The notes under the pieces were generated by a model, which ran no database searches, was not told the DNA's origin, and saw nothing but the letters and a program-made list of their open reading frames with translations. From JAHFRG01 sp036522275 (lineage in GTDB: Bacteria; Pseudomonadota; Gammaproteobacteria; Burkholderiales; JAHFRG01): a DNA stretch of 64,000 nt. Positions 53,895-61,994 of the stretch are shown here, piece by piece. The stretch spans positions 5,281-69,280 of the forward strand of contig DATDGC010000003.1 of assembly GCA_036522275.1 (NCBI GenBank). Reading direction: 5' to 3'. Numbering within the stretch: position 1 is the stretch's first letter; every line of letters starts with the position of its first letter. The translations under genes and the position numbers were made by a program.

Positions 53895-54671
53895 ATGAGC
53901 TCTGCACGCTACCAAGTCTTGACTATTACCCGCTTCACCTTGCTTGAGGCGCTGCGAACCCGCCTGCCTTGGCTGGTGCTGGCAACTATACTGCTGGCGG
54001 TTCTAGGCAGCCTGTTCGTCAAGCAAATCGCGATAACAGAAACCGCGCGGCAGCAAACCGCTTTTCTCGCCGCCAGCTTGCGGTTTGCCGCGGTATTTAT
54101 CCTCGGGCTTTACATCAGCAGCAGCATGGTACGCGAATTTAACGACAAAGGACTTGAGCTTTTGCTCTCCTTGGATTTGCCACGCGCTGCCTATGCCAGC
54201 GGTAAGTTTTTGGGATTCTCCTTGATTGCCCTGCTGATGACCGCCCTTATTTGCCTGCCGATTTTCTTCCTCGCGCCGCTGCCAGCAGTGTTGCTGTGGG
54301 GTGTATCGCTGGCGCTGGAATTGTGGATCGTTGCCGCATTAAGCCTGTTTTGCACCATTACCTTTACCCAGATCATGCCCGCCACAAGCTTCGTACTGGC
54401 ATTTTACATCCTTGCACGCGCCATCACTGCGATCCGCTTGATAAGCGGTTCCACACTGCTTGATCAGAGCAGCCTGTCGCATCAAGTAACAGTGTTCCTG
54501 GTGGACAGCGTGTGGCTTTTGCTGCCCAGCCTAAATGTTTTTACCCAGACCGCATGGCTTGTCAACCAGGCTGAGTGGCGCATGATTTTGCCAATCGTAG
54601 TACAAAGCGCGATTTATATCGGACTGCTGATGGGTGCGGCGTTATTTGATTTTTATCGCAAGAACTTGTAG
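53895..54671 (+). CDS. ABC-2 family transporter permease
   Basis: The protein is about 258 residues long with six hydrophobic segments, and resembles NosY/CcmB-type ABC-2 permeases (LYISSSMVREFNDKGLELLLSLDLPRAAY is typical). ATG 53895 (MSSARYQ) is chosen because the extension from 53874 is Cys-rich and unrelated. No ATPase is adjacent; the unpaired ATPase at 37293 is the nearest candidate. It is followed after 2 bases by a TPR-like gene of unknown role. Confidence 0.85.
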   Translation: MSSARYQVLTITRFTLLEALRTRLPWLVLATILLAVLGSLFVKQIAITETARQQTAFLAASLRFAAVFILGLYISSSMVREFNDKGLELLLSLDLPRAAYASGKFLGFSLIALLMTALICLPIFFLAPLPAVLLWGVSLALELWIVAALSLFCTITFTQIMPATSFVLAFYILARAITAIRLISGSTLLDQSSLSHQVTVFLVDSVWLLLPSLNVFTQTAWLVNQAEWRMILPIVVQSAIYIGLLMGAALFDFYRKNL

Positions 54672-54673
54672 GC

Positions 54674-55399
54674 ATGCAACAACGTGCATTAAGGACGGCG
54701 CCAAAATCCGTTGCATGGATTTTAATAGCGAGCCTCTGCCTGCAGCTTGCATGGCAGTCCAGCCGGCCACGTCCCGCTGCGTACGCCGAGGCGCTGGTTT
54801 TTCCTCCAGACGGTAGAACACTTCAAGCACTCAGTCTGGGCGAGCCTATCGCTTTGTCACAACTTATGACGCTTTACCTGCAGGCGTTCGACAATCAACC
54901 GGGCATCAGCATTCCGTTTCTCGATCTCGATTATGACCGCGTTGAAACCTGGCTTGCACGCATCCTCGAGCTTGATCCCGTCGGCCAGTATCCGCTCCTC
55001 ATGGCCTCCCATCTCTATGCCCAGGTGCCGGATGAGCAAAAGCAGCGCAGAATGCTGCAATTCGTTTATGCGCAATTTTTTCACGACCCCAACCGGCGCT
55101 GGCCATGGCTGGCCCACGCCGCAATCATGGCCAAGCACCGGCTGCACGATCTGCCGCTGGCCCTGAAATACGCGCAAGCTATCACCGCGCATGCCTCCGG
55201 GCCGGCGGTGCCGCACTGGGCAACGCAGATGCGCATTTTCCTCCTCGAAGACATGGGCGAAGTGGAGAGCGCTAAAATTCTACTGGGCGGGCTTCTGGTA
55301 AGCGGGGTCATCACTGACCCTCATGAGATTCATTTGCTCACCGAAGGTCTGCAACGGCTCGAGTCTGAGGAAAAGTCGTCGAAGACGCCGAAAAAATGA
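54674..55399 (+). CDS. Membrane-anchored helical-repeat protein of unknown function
   Basis: The family of this 241-residue protein is not recognised. An N-terminal hydrophobic stretch (about 11-28) may be an uncleaved signal or anchor. The rest is alpha-helical with TPR-like spacing (LSQLMTLYLQAF, WLARILELDPVGQYPLLMASHLYAQ, ALKYAQAITAHA) and a charged C-terminus. It starts 2 bases after the ABC-2 permease, so it probably works with that exporter, and it lies upstream of the pilin-like gene. Confidence 0.7.
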   Translation: MQQRALRTAPKSVAWILIASLCLQLAWQSSRPRPAAYAEALVFPPDGRTLQALSLGEPIALSQLMTLYLQAFDNQPGISIPFLDLDYDRVETWLARILELDPVGQYPLLMASHLYAQVPDEQKQRRMLQFVYAQFFHDPNRRWPWLAHAAIMAKHRLHDLPLALKYAQAITAHASGPAVPHWATQMRIFLLEDMGEVESAKILLGGLLVSGVITDPHEIHLLTEGLQRLESEEKSSKTPKK

Positions 55400-55522
55400 C
55401 ATTTGAAATCGACCACAAGCTTAGCTTGCCTGCCTACCCGGCATAAATGGCCTTGACAACACCCTTGTATATCGCCAAACTGCGCCCCAATGTTGTGTTT
55501 GCCCGGGCAAAACGCGAAGCCG

Positions 55523-55537
55523 GGCATGGAATTTGCT
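55523..55537 (+). promoter_or_regulatory. Sigma-54 (-24/-12) promoter for the pilin gene
   Basis: GGCATGGAATTTGCT fits the consensus GGCAC-N5-TTGCW with one mismatch (C to T at the fifth position). The GG (55523-55524) and GC (55535-55536) are exactly 10 bases apart. The predicted start of transcription lies about 28 bases before the pilin ATG. The cluster encodes a sigma-54 activator, and rpoN is 6 kb downstream. Confidence 0.7.
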
Positions 55538-55575
55538 GCTATGTTGTGTATTCAAGAACTTTTACGGTGAAAGGT

Positions 55576-56283
55576 ATGGCTAAAATGATGCGCAAGCAAA
55601 GCGGTTTTACCCTGATTGAAATCGCCATCGTGCTGGTGATTATCGGCTTGCTTTTAGGTGGTGTGCTGAAAGGACAGGAACTCATCACCAGCGCCAGGGT
55701 GAGGAACGTCATCAGCCAGCAGGACGGCATCAAGGCGGCTTTCTTCGGGTTCCAGGACCGCTACCGCGCCCTGCCCGGTGATTACCCTGGCGTGCAGGCA
55801 AACGCCAACATTCCCAACGTGGCCGCGATCATCGGCGGCAACGGTGACGGCCAGATACTCAATGCTGGCGGCAACAATGAACAGACGATGGCCTGGACGC
55901 ACTTGTCGCACGCGGGTTTTCTCACCGGCAGTTACAATATGACAACCGCGACCGATGCCGTCTCCGCGGCCAACACTCCGGCCAATACTTACAACGCTTT
56001 TCTGCAACTCATCTACGACAACGTTTACAGCATCACTACCGGCGACCCGGGGCCGAGCAACCGCCATAATCTGAAGACGGGCAACCAGGTACCGGTTGAA
56101 ATCTTGACCGAAGTGGACCGCAAGATTGACGACGCCAATCCCGGGCGCGGTTCGTTCCGCTTCAGCGTATACGGCAGCCCAGGCACCACCGCACCCACTG
56201 CTGCAACCTGCGCCGACGCCACTATCGCAAACTGGCTTACCACCAGCGGCCAAACCGATTGCGGCGCTGCCAGCCTGTTCTAG
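55576..56283 (+). CDS. Type IV pilin / pseudopilin
   Basis: The protein is about 235 residues long with a short basic leader and the cleavage site QSG/FTLIEIAIVLVIIGLLLGGVLKG, including Glu5. The C-terminal domain has RALPGDYPG and two distal Cys (ATCADATIAN ... TDCGAASLF) that could form the usual D-region disulfide. It is a single gene with its own sigma-54-type promoter and a downstream hairpin terminator, which suits a major, highly expressed subunit. ATG 55576 is chosen; ATG 55585/55588 are close alternatives, and the frame from 55447 crosses the promoter. Confidence 0.88.
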   Translation: MAKMMRKQSGFTLIEIAIVLVIIGLLLGGVLKGQELITSARVRNVISQQDGIKAAFFGFQDRYRALPGDYPGVQANANIPNVAAIIGGNGDGQILNAGGNNEQTMAWTHLSHAGFLTGSYNMTTATDAVSAANTPANTYNAFLQLIYDNVYSITTGDPGPSNRHNLKTGNQVPVEILTEVDRKIDDANPGRGSFRFSVYGSPGTTAPTAATCADATIANWLTTSGQTDCGAASLF

Positions 56284-56299
56284 CAAGATCTGCGAAATT

Positions 56300-56328
56300 A
56301 AAAAAGCCTGCTTGCTGCGGGCTTTTTT
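56300..56328 (+). terminator. Rho-independent terminator after the pilin gene
   Basis: AAAAAAGCCTGC (56300-56311) pairs with GCGGGCTTTTTT (56317-56328) around a 5-base loop, with one G-T wobble. The T-run is part of the stem, so it can act in both directions, also serving the convergent KefC-type gene. Confidence 0.9.
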
Positions 56329-56341
56329 ATCGCCAAAAGAT

Positions 56342-58309
56342 TCATCCCTGCATTAATTTGATCTCTGCAGCCGCGAGGTTGTCTTCGGTTCCCAACAGCA
56401 CCATTACATCGCCCGCTTCGATGCGCATGTCCGAAGAAGGAGCAAGTCCGCGGATATTACCCTTCCTGATCGCGGTTACTTCAACAGAATAATTTGCCAG
56501 ATTGATTTCCCCGAGCGTTTTGCCTACCGCCGCCGCACCCGGGCTAATCACCACGGACTGCAATCGCGGTTGCAGCTTTTCGCTGCCAGGCTCAGTCTCG
56601 TCAGTAATGCCATGGAAAAAACCGCGAAACAGGTCGTAACGCCGCTCGCGGGTTTCCCGTATGCGCCTCAGTACACGATTTAACGGCACGCCCAGCAGCA
56701 TCAGCGCGTGCGAAGCGAGCATCAGGCTTCCTTCCATGATTTCCGCCACCACTTCCGTGGCGCCCGCCTGTTTGAGCCGCTCCAAATCAGCATCATCCAC
56801 AGTGCGCACCAGCACCGGCAGATAGGGCCGTATTTTTTGAACATGGCTTAAGATTTTTAATGCCAGCTGCACATTGGATTCCGCCACGACCAGCGCTTTG
56901 GCGCGCATCAAGCCCGCAGCGATCAGCACTTCGTACCTGCCGGCATCGCCATAGACCACGTTCTCACCCGCCGCTGCCGCTTCTTTTATCCGTTGCGGGT
57001 CGAGATCCAGCGCCACAAAAGGGATATTTTCCTGCTCCAGGAAACGCGCCAGATTCTGCCCGCTGCGCCCATAACCGCAGATGATCACGTGCTGCTCCTC
57101 TGCCATGGTTTGCACCGCGATGTTATGCAATTGCATAGCGCGGTTCATCCACTCCGCGCCGCTGAAATGCAGCACCAGGTGTTCGCTTCTCTCGATGATG
57201 AACGGCGCAGCGAGCATCGAAAGCAGCATGGCGGCGAGAACTACTTGTATGACGGCAGGATCGAGCAGTTGCAGGCCTGCCGCCTGCCACAACAACACGA
57301 AACCAAATTCCCCGGCTTGCGCTAAGCACAATGCGGTGCGCAGTGCAATCCCTGGCTGGCTGCCGAACATGCGGCTCAAGCCCGCGATCAGGAGAACCTT
57401 CAGCAACACCAGCGCCGTGAGCAAGCCGCCCACCGCAAGCCAGTTCTGCAGCACAACCCTGATATCAAGCAACATGCCGATGGTAACGAAGAACAACCCT
57501 AGCAGCACGTCGCGAAACGGCTTGATGTCGGCCTCCACCTGATAGCGGTATTCGGTTTCCGAAATCAGCATCCCCGCGAGAAAGGCACCCAGTGCCAGCG
57601 ACAAGCCCGCCATGTCGGTGAGAAAAGCCAGGCCGAGGGTAATCAGCAGTACGTTGAGCACGAACAGCTCGGGTGATTTTTGCCTTGCCACCAGATGAAA
57701 CCACGCACGCATCAACCGCTGCCCAAAAAACAGCAGCACGGTCAGCGCCACCACGGCTTTCAGCGCGGCAATACCCAGCGCGGAAGTCATGCCGCTTCCT
57801 TCCGCCAATGCCGGCACAATGATGAGGAACGGCACCACCGCCAAATCCTGAAACAGCAACACACCGATTATTTGCCTGCCGTGTTGCGTGGGAAGCTCGA
57901 GGCGTTCCGCCAGCATTTTGCTGACAATGGCAGTGGAAGACATGGCAAGCGCCCCGCCGAGCGCGAGGCCCGCTTGCCATTCCAAACCCAGCGCGAGACT
58001 GCTGAGCAAGACAATCAGCAAGGTGAACACCACTTGCGCGGCGCCCAGGCCGAACACGATGCGGCGCATGGTGATGAGCTTCGGCAGGCTGAATTCCAGG
58101 CCGATGCTGAACATCAGGAACACCACGCCGAATTCCGCAAGGTAGCGCGTCTCTTGCGCTTCGTGTATCCAAGAGAGCGCATGCGGGCCGATGACGATGC
58201 CAACCAGCAAATAACCCAGCAGCGGCGGCAGCTTAAGCTGCCGGAACAGCACCACCACCAGAACTGCAGCGGCAAGCAGAATCAACACCAGTTGCAACGT
58301 AGTGTGCAT
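56342..58309 (-). CDS. Monovalent cation:proton antiporter, KefB/KefC/YbaL type
   Basis: The protein is about 655 residues long, with a 12-13 helix Na+/H+ exchanger domain (about 1-385), an RCK/TrkA-N NAD-binding domain (GYGRSGQNLARFLE, about 415-530) and a TrkA-C domain at the end. Such proteins are gated K+/H+ antiporters that respond to ligand or redox state. ATG 58309 (MHTTLQLVL) is chosen because the longer frame overlaps the divergent kdsD gene and is not hydrophobic. KefF-like partners are not seen. Confidence 0.9.
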   Translation of the reverse strand: MHTTLQLVLILLAAAVLVVVLFRQLKLPPLLGYLLVGIVIGPHALSWIHEAQETRYLAEFGVVFLMFSIGLEFSLPKLITMRRIVFGLGAAQVVFTLLIVLLSSLALGLEWQAGLALGGALAMSSTAIVSKMLAERLELPTQHGRQIIGVLLFQDLAVVPFLIIVPALAEGSGMTSALGIAALKAVVALTVLLFFGQRLMRAWFHLVARQKSPELFVLNVLLITLGLAFLTDMAGLSLALGAFLAGMLISETEYRYQVEADIKPFRDVLLGLFFVTIGMLLDIRVVLQNWLAVGGLLTALVLLKVLLIAGLSRMFGSQPGIALRTALCLAQAGEFGFVLLWQAAGLQLLDPAVIQVVLAAMLLSMLAAPFIIERSEHLVLHFSGAEWMNRAMQLHNIAVQTMAEEQHVIICGYGRSGQNLARFLEQENIPFVALDLDPQRIKEAAAAGENVVYGDAGRYEVLIAAGLMRAKALVVAESNVQLALKILSHVQKIRPYLPVLVRTVDDADLERLKQAGATEVVAEIMEGSLMLASHALMLLGVPLNRVLRRIRETRERRYDLFRGFFHGITDETEPGSEKLQPRLQSVVISPGAAAVGKTLGEINLANYSVEVTAIRKGNIRGLAPSSDMRIEAGDVMVLLGTEDNLAAAEIKLMQG

Positions 58310-58448
58310 CGCAGGTTTTCCATATTGACCGATCCAATGATGCCGCAATGCGCATGAAATGCAAGTGGCGGCGGCATAAGTAACGCCTCCTGTCCGGCTA
58401 TGGCTGCCGCAAACAGTGTCCGGGGCGCCTTCTGCTATACTTGCGGCG

Positions 58449-59447
58449 ATGAGCACCATGAAAAATCCCACCAAGCCTGCGCTGCCGAAAGCGCTCACTC
58501 TGGCGCGGCAAGTGCTGGAAATCGAAGCGCGCGGCATCACTGCTTTAATCGAGCGGCTGGATCACCATTTTGCGCGCGCAGTGGAGTTGATGCTGCAATG
58601 CCGTGGACGGGTAGTGGTCAGCGGGATTGGCAAATCCGGCCACATCGCGCGCAAAATCGCATCTACCTTGGCAAGCACGGGCACACCCGCGTTTTTTGTG
58701 CATCCCGCGGAAGCGAGTCACGGCGACCTGGGAATGATCACCCGCGACGATGTGATGATCGCGCTTTCCAATTCCGGAGAAAGTGCCGAGCTTCTCACCA
58801 TCGTGCCGCTCATCAAGCGTCAGGGCGCGAAACTTATTTCTGTTACCGGCAATTCCAAATCCACGCTCGCGGTCGAAGCCGACGTACACCTCGATGCCGC
58901 TGTGGCCGAGGAAGCCTGCCCGCTGGGGCTTGCGCCTACCGCCAGCACCACCGCCGCCTTGGCGTTGGGCGATGCGTTGGCGGTGGCGCTCCTCGATGCA
59001 CGGGGGTTCGGCGCCGATGATTTTGCACGCTCGCACCCCGGGGGGATGCTTGGTAGAAAACTGCTAACCCACGTGGGCGATGTGATGCGCACCGGAGCGG
59101 CCTTGCCGGTCGTGCCTGAAAGTGCTTCGCTGTTGCAGGCGATTCTGGAAATATCGAAAAAAGGCATGGGCATGACTGCGGTAGTCAATTCACGGCAACA
59201 AGTGGTCGGCATTTTTACCGATGGCGATTTGCGCCGCGCTCTGGACAAAATCACGGATTTGCGTGCGGCCATGGTGGCACAAGTCATGACGCGCGGCCCG
59301 CGCACCATCAGCGCCGACCGTCTGGCCGTGGAAGCAGTGCAAATGATGGAAGAGTACAAGATAAACCAGCTGTTGGTGGTGGACGCGGAGCAGAGCTTGA
59401 ACGGCGCGCTCAATATGCATGACCTGTTCCGCGCCAAAGTCATTTGA
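58449..59447 (+). CDS. kdsD: Arabinose-5-phosphate isomerase
   Basis: The protein is about 332 residues long, with an N-terminal SIS domain (about 45-175; VVVSGIGKSGHIARK, ALSNSGESAEL) and two C-terminal CBS domains (about 205-332). It makes D-arabinose 5-phosphate from ribulose 5-phosphate, the first step of Kdo synthesis. ATG 58449 is chosen; ATG 58458 is close. It leads kdsD-kdsC-lptC-lptA-lptB. A TATACT element lies just upstream (58436), too near the ATG to be sure it is the promoter. Confidence 0.95.
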   Translation: MSTMKNPTKPALPKALTLARQVLEIEARGITALIERLDHHFARAVELMLQCRGRVVVSGIGKSGHIARKIASTLASTGTPAFFVHPAEASHGDLGMITRDDVMIALSNSGESAELLTIVPLIKRQGAKLISVTGNSKSTLAVEADVHLDAAVAEEACPLGLAPTASTTAALALGDALAVALLDARGFGADDFARSHPGGMLGRKLLTHVGDVMRTGAALPVVPESASLLQAILEISKKGMGMTAVVNSRQQVVGIFTDGDLRRALDKITDLRAAMVAQVMTRGPRTISADRLAVEAVQMMEEYKINQLLVVDAEQSLNGALNMHDLFRAKVI

Positions 59448-59477
59448 CGGGCCATCAGAAACCATCGATTTCTTAAC

Positions 59478-60002
59478 ATGCAGGACGTGTTTGAAAAAGC
59501 CAAACGCATCCGCCTCGCGATTTTCGACGTGGATGGCGTGCTCACCGACGGCAGCCTGTATATCTCGGACAGCGGTGAAGAGTACAAGGCCTTCAACACG
59601 CTCGATGGCCATGGCATGCGCATGCTCAAGCAAAGCGGCGTGGAGCTTGTCATCGTCACCGGCAGGACTTCGCGCTGCGTGGAAATGCGCGCGCAAAATC
59701 TCGGCATCGGGCTACTCTATCAGGGCGTTGATGACAAGCTTGAGGTTTACTTCTCCCTGCTCGCGAAATTTGGGTTTGCCGCCGAAGCCACGGCTTTCAT
59801 CGGCGATGACGTAGTGGACCTGCCGGTGATGCGTCGCTGTGGTCTTGCCATATGCGTGCCCGATTCGCCGGCGCTGGTCAAGCAGCACTCACATTACGTC
59901 ACGCAACTGCCGGGCGGATGCGGAGCGGTGCGCGAAATCTGCGAGCTCATCATGCAGGCGCAAGGGACTTTCGAGGCGCAAATGTCGCGCTATCTGAAAT
60001 GA
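59478..60002 (+). CDS. kdsC: 3-deoxy-D-manno-octulosonate 8-phosphate phosphatase
   Basis: The 174-residue HAD phosphatase has the nucleophile motif FDVDGVLTDG, the second motif VIVTGRTS and the metal motif IGDDVVDLPVM. It lacks a cap domain, as typical for tetrameric KdsC, and releases Kdo from Kdo-8-phosphate. It starts 30 bases after kdsD and overlaps lptC by four bases. Confidence 0.96.
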   Translation: MQDVFEKAKRIRLAIFDVDGVLTDGSLYISDSGEEYKAFNTLDGHGMRMLKQSGVELVIVTGRTSRCVEMRAQNLGIGLLYQGVDDKLEVYFSLLAKFGFAAEATAFIGDDVVDLPVMRRCGLAICVPDSPALVKQHSHYVTQLPGGCGAVREICELIMQAQGTFEAQMSRYLK

Positions 60003-60571
60003 ACAGCCGCCTGCTCATATGGGCGCCGTTGCTGATGTTGCTGCTGCTCGCGACATTGACCTGGTGGCTCGACAGCAAAGTGCAGCCCCTCACCCCGAAG
60101 CGCGACGGCAGCAGCCGCCACGACCCCGACTACATCGTGGAAAACTTTACCGTCACCCGCATGAGCGAGGATGGAATGCCACGCTACATCCTCACCGCAA
60201 AAAAAATGGTGCATTATCCGGATGACGACACCACGCACCTGGAAAGTCCGGTGTTCCGACATATCGAAGGCGGCAAGCCGGAAATCAACATTACCGCAAA
60301 CCACGGGCTGCTCACCAGCGGGAGCGAGGATGCCTATTTCACAGGAGATGTCAAAGTTGTGCGCGAAGCGCGCGACAATAATCCGGAACTCAAGGCCTTT
60401 ACCAGTTTTCTACATGTCATCCCCGATCAGGACCTGGCGAAGACCGACAAGCCGGTGACATTGACCGACCCGCATAGCATCGTCACCGCAGTTGGCTTAG
60501 AATTGAACAACGATACGCGAGTGCTTAAATTGCTATCCAATGTTAAAGGACATTATGACAACCCCAGGTAA
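59999..60571 (+). CDS. lptC: LPS export protein LptC
   Basis: The 190-residue protein has one N-terminal membrane helix (LLIWAPLLMLLLLATLTWWL) and a periplasmic beta-jellyroll (about 40-190). It receives LPS from LptBFG and passes it to LptA. ATG 59999 overlaps the kdsC stop (ATGA). The 3' end overlaps the lptA start by 17 bases. Confidence 0.93.
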   Translation: MNSRLLIWAPLLMLLLLATLTWWLDSKVQPLTPKRDGSSRHDPDYIVENFTVTRMSEDGMPRYILTAKKMVHYPDDDTTHLESPVFRHIEGGKPEINITANHGLLTSGSEDAYFTGDVKVVREARDNNPELKAFTSFLHVIPDQDLAKTDKPVTLTDPHSIVTAVGLELNNDTRVLKLLSNVKGHYDNPR

Positions 60572-61145
60572 GGCCGGCCACCTGTTGCAATGGGTACTTA
60601 GCGCCTTGCTGGTCTGTACGCCCGCGCTTGCTGAGCGCGCCGACCGCGGCAAACCGGTCAATGTCGAGGCAGATCAAGTCAACGTGGATGACACCAAAAA
60701 GGTGAGCGTGTTTGAAGGCAACGTGGTGCTCACCCAAGGCACCATCGTCATCCACGCCAGCAAAATGATCGTGCGCCAGGATGCGGAAGGTTTCAATTCC
60801 GGCATCGCGTACGGCAATCTCGCGACTTTCCGCCAAAAAATGGAGGGCGCTGACGAGTACATCGAAGGCGAGGCGGAGCGCATTGAATACGACGGCAAGA
60901 AGGAGAAACTGGAGCTGTTCACCAACGCCCACGTTAAACGCGGCCAGGATGAATTGCGCGGCAATTATATTTCCTATAATGCGGTAACCGAATTTTACCA
61001 GGCGTTAAGCGGCAAGCAGCCCGCCAACGGCGGCCGGGTGCACGCAGTGATCCAGCCCAAGGAAAAAAACGCCAAATCCACTTCGCCTGCTCCCTCGGCA
61101 AGGCTGAAACCTTCTTCCAACATTACTAATCCACCCAAGGAATAA
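60555..61145 (+). CDS. lptA: LPS export periplasmic bridge protein LptA
   Basis: The protein is about 196 residues long with a signal peptide (LSALLVCTPALA) and an OstA-like jellyroll (VNVEADQVNVDDTKKVSVFEGNVVLTQGT). It forms the filament carrying LPS across the periplasm. ATG 60555 is chosen because AAAGGA lies 4 bases upstream; ATG 60540 is possible. The tail is low-complexity and basic. Confidence 0.94.
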   Translation: MTTPGKAGHLLQWVLSALLVCTPALAERADRGKPVNVEADQVNVDDTKKVSVFEGNVVLTQGTIVIHASKMIVRQDAEGFNSGIAYGNLATFRQKMEGADEYIEGEAERIEYDGKKEKLELFTNAHVKRGQDELRGNYISYNAVTEFYQALSGKQPANGGRVHAVIQPKEKNAKSTSPAPSARLKPSSNITNPPKE

Positions 61146-61200
61146 ACGGCTCAAAGACGGTGGTGAAAACCGGCCTTGCGTTGACTATTGGCTACTGGAA

Positions 61201-61923
61201 ATGAGTGAACTTAAAGCACAAGGACTTAAAAAGCGCTATAAATCTCGCACCGTAGTGCGCGATGTCTCGCTGGAAGTAAGCAACGGCGAAGTAATCGGTT
61301 TGCTGGGCCCCAATGGCGCCGGCAAGACCACCTGCTTTTACATGATGGTGGGCCTGGTGGCTCTGGATGGCGGCAGCATTATGCTCGATGAGCGCAATTT
61401 GAGCCATATGCCGATCCACCGTCGCGCTCGTTTGGGTTTGAGCTACTTGCCGCAGGAAGCCTCGATTTTCCGCAGGATGACGGTGGCGGAAAATATTCAA
61501 GCGGTGCTGGAATTGCAGAATTTCCAGTACGACGAAATCCAGAACCGTCTTGACGATTTGCTGCACGACCTGCATATCAGCCATTTACGCAACAACCCCG
61601 CCCTCTCCCTCTCCGGCGGCGAACGGCGGCGCGTCGAAATCGCCCGGGCATTAGCTTCCCAGCCGCGCTTTATCCTGCTCGACGAACCTTTCGCCGGAAT
61701 TGACCCCATCGCAGTGCTGGATATCCAGAAAATCATCGGCTTTCTGAAGGAAAAAGGCATCGGCGTGCTGATCACAGACCACAACGTACGCGAAACCCTG
61801 GGGATTTGTGACCGCGCCTACATCATCAACGACGGCTCAGTGCTCGCCTACGGCAAACCCGAAGAAATCGTTTATAATGAAAGTGTGAGAAAAGTGTATT
61901 TAGGCGAACATTTTCAGTTATAA
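61201..61923 (+). CDS. lptB: LPS export ABC transporter ATPase LptB
   Basis: The 240-residue ATPase has Walker A GPNGAGKTT, signature LSLSGGERRRVEIARA, Walker B FILLDEPFAGIDP and switch His in LITDHNVRETL. It powers LPS extraction with LptF/G, which are encoded elsewhere. It lies between lptA and rpoN, the standard proteobacterial order. Confidence 0.96.
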   Translation: MSELKAQGLKKRYKSRTVVRDVSLEVSNGEVIGLLGPNGAGKTTCFYMMVGLVALDGGSIMLDERNLSHMPIHRRARLGLSYLPQEASIFRRMTVAENIQAVLELQNFQYDEIQNRLDDLLHDLHISHLRNNPALSLSGGERRRVEIARALASQPRFILLDEPFAGIDPIAVLDIQKIIGFLKEKGIGVLITDHNVRETLGICDRAYIINDGSVLAYGKPEEIVYNESVRKVYLGEHFQL

Positions 61924-61994
61924 ACAAGCGGTTGCGGGTTATGACGCCATCTTTAAAACACAGCCCACAATAAAAAACACGAAATCTCAAGAGA

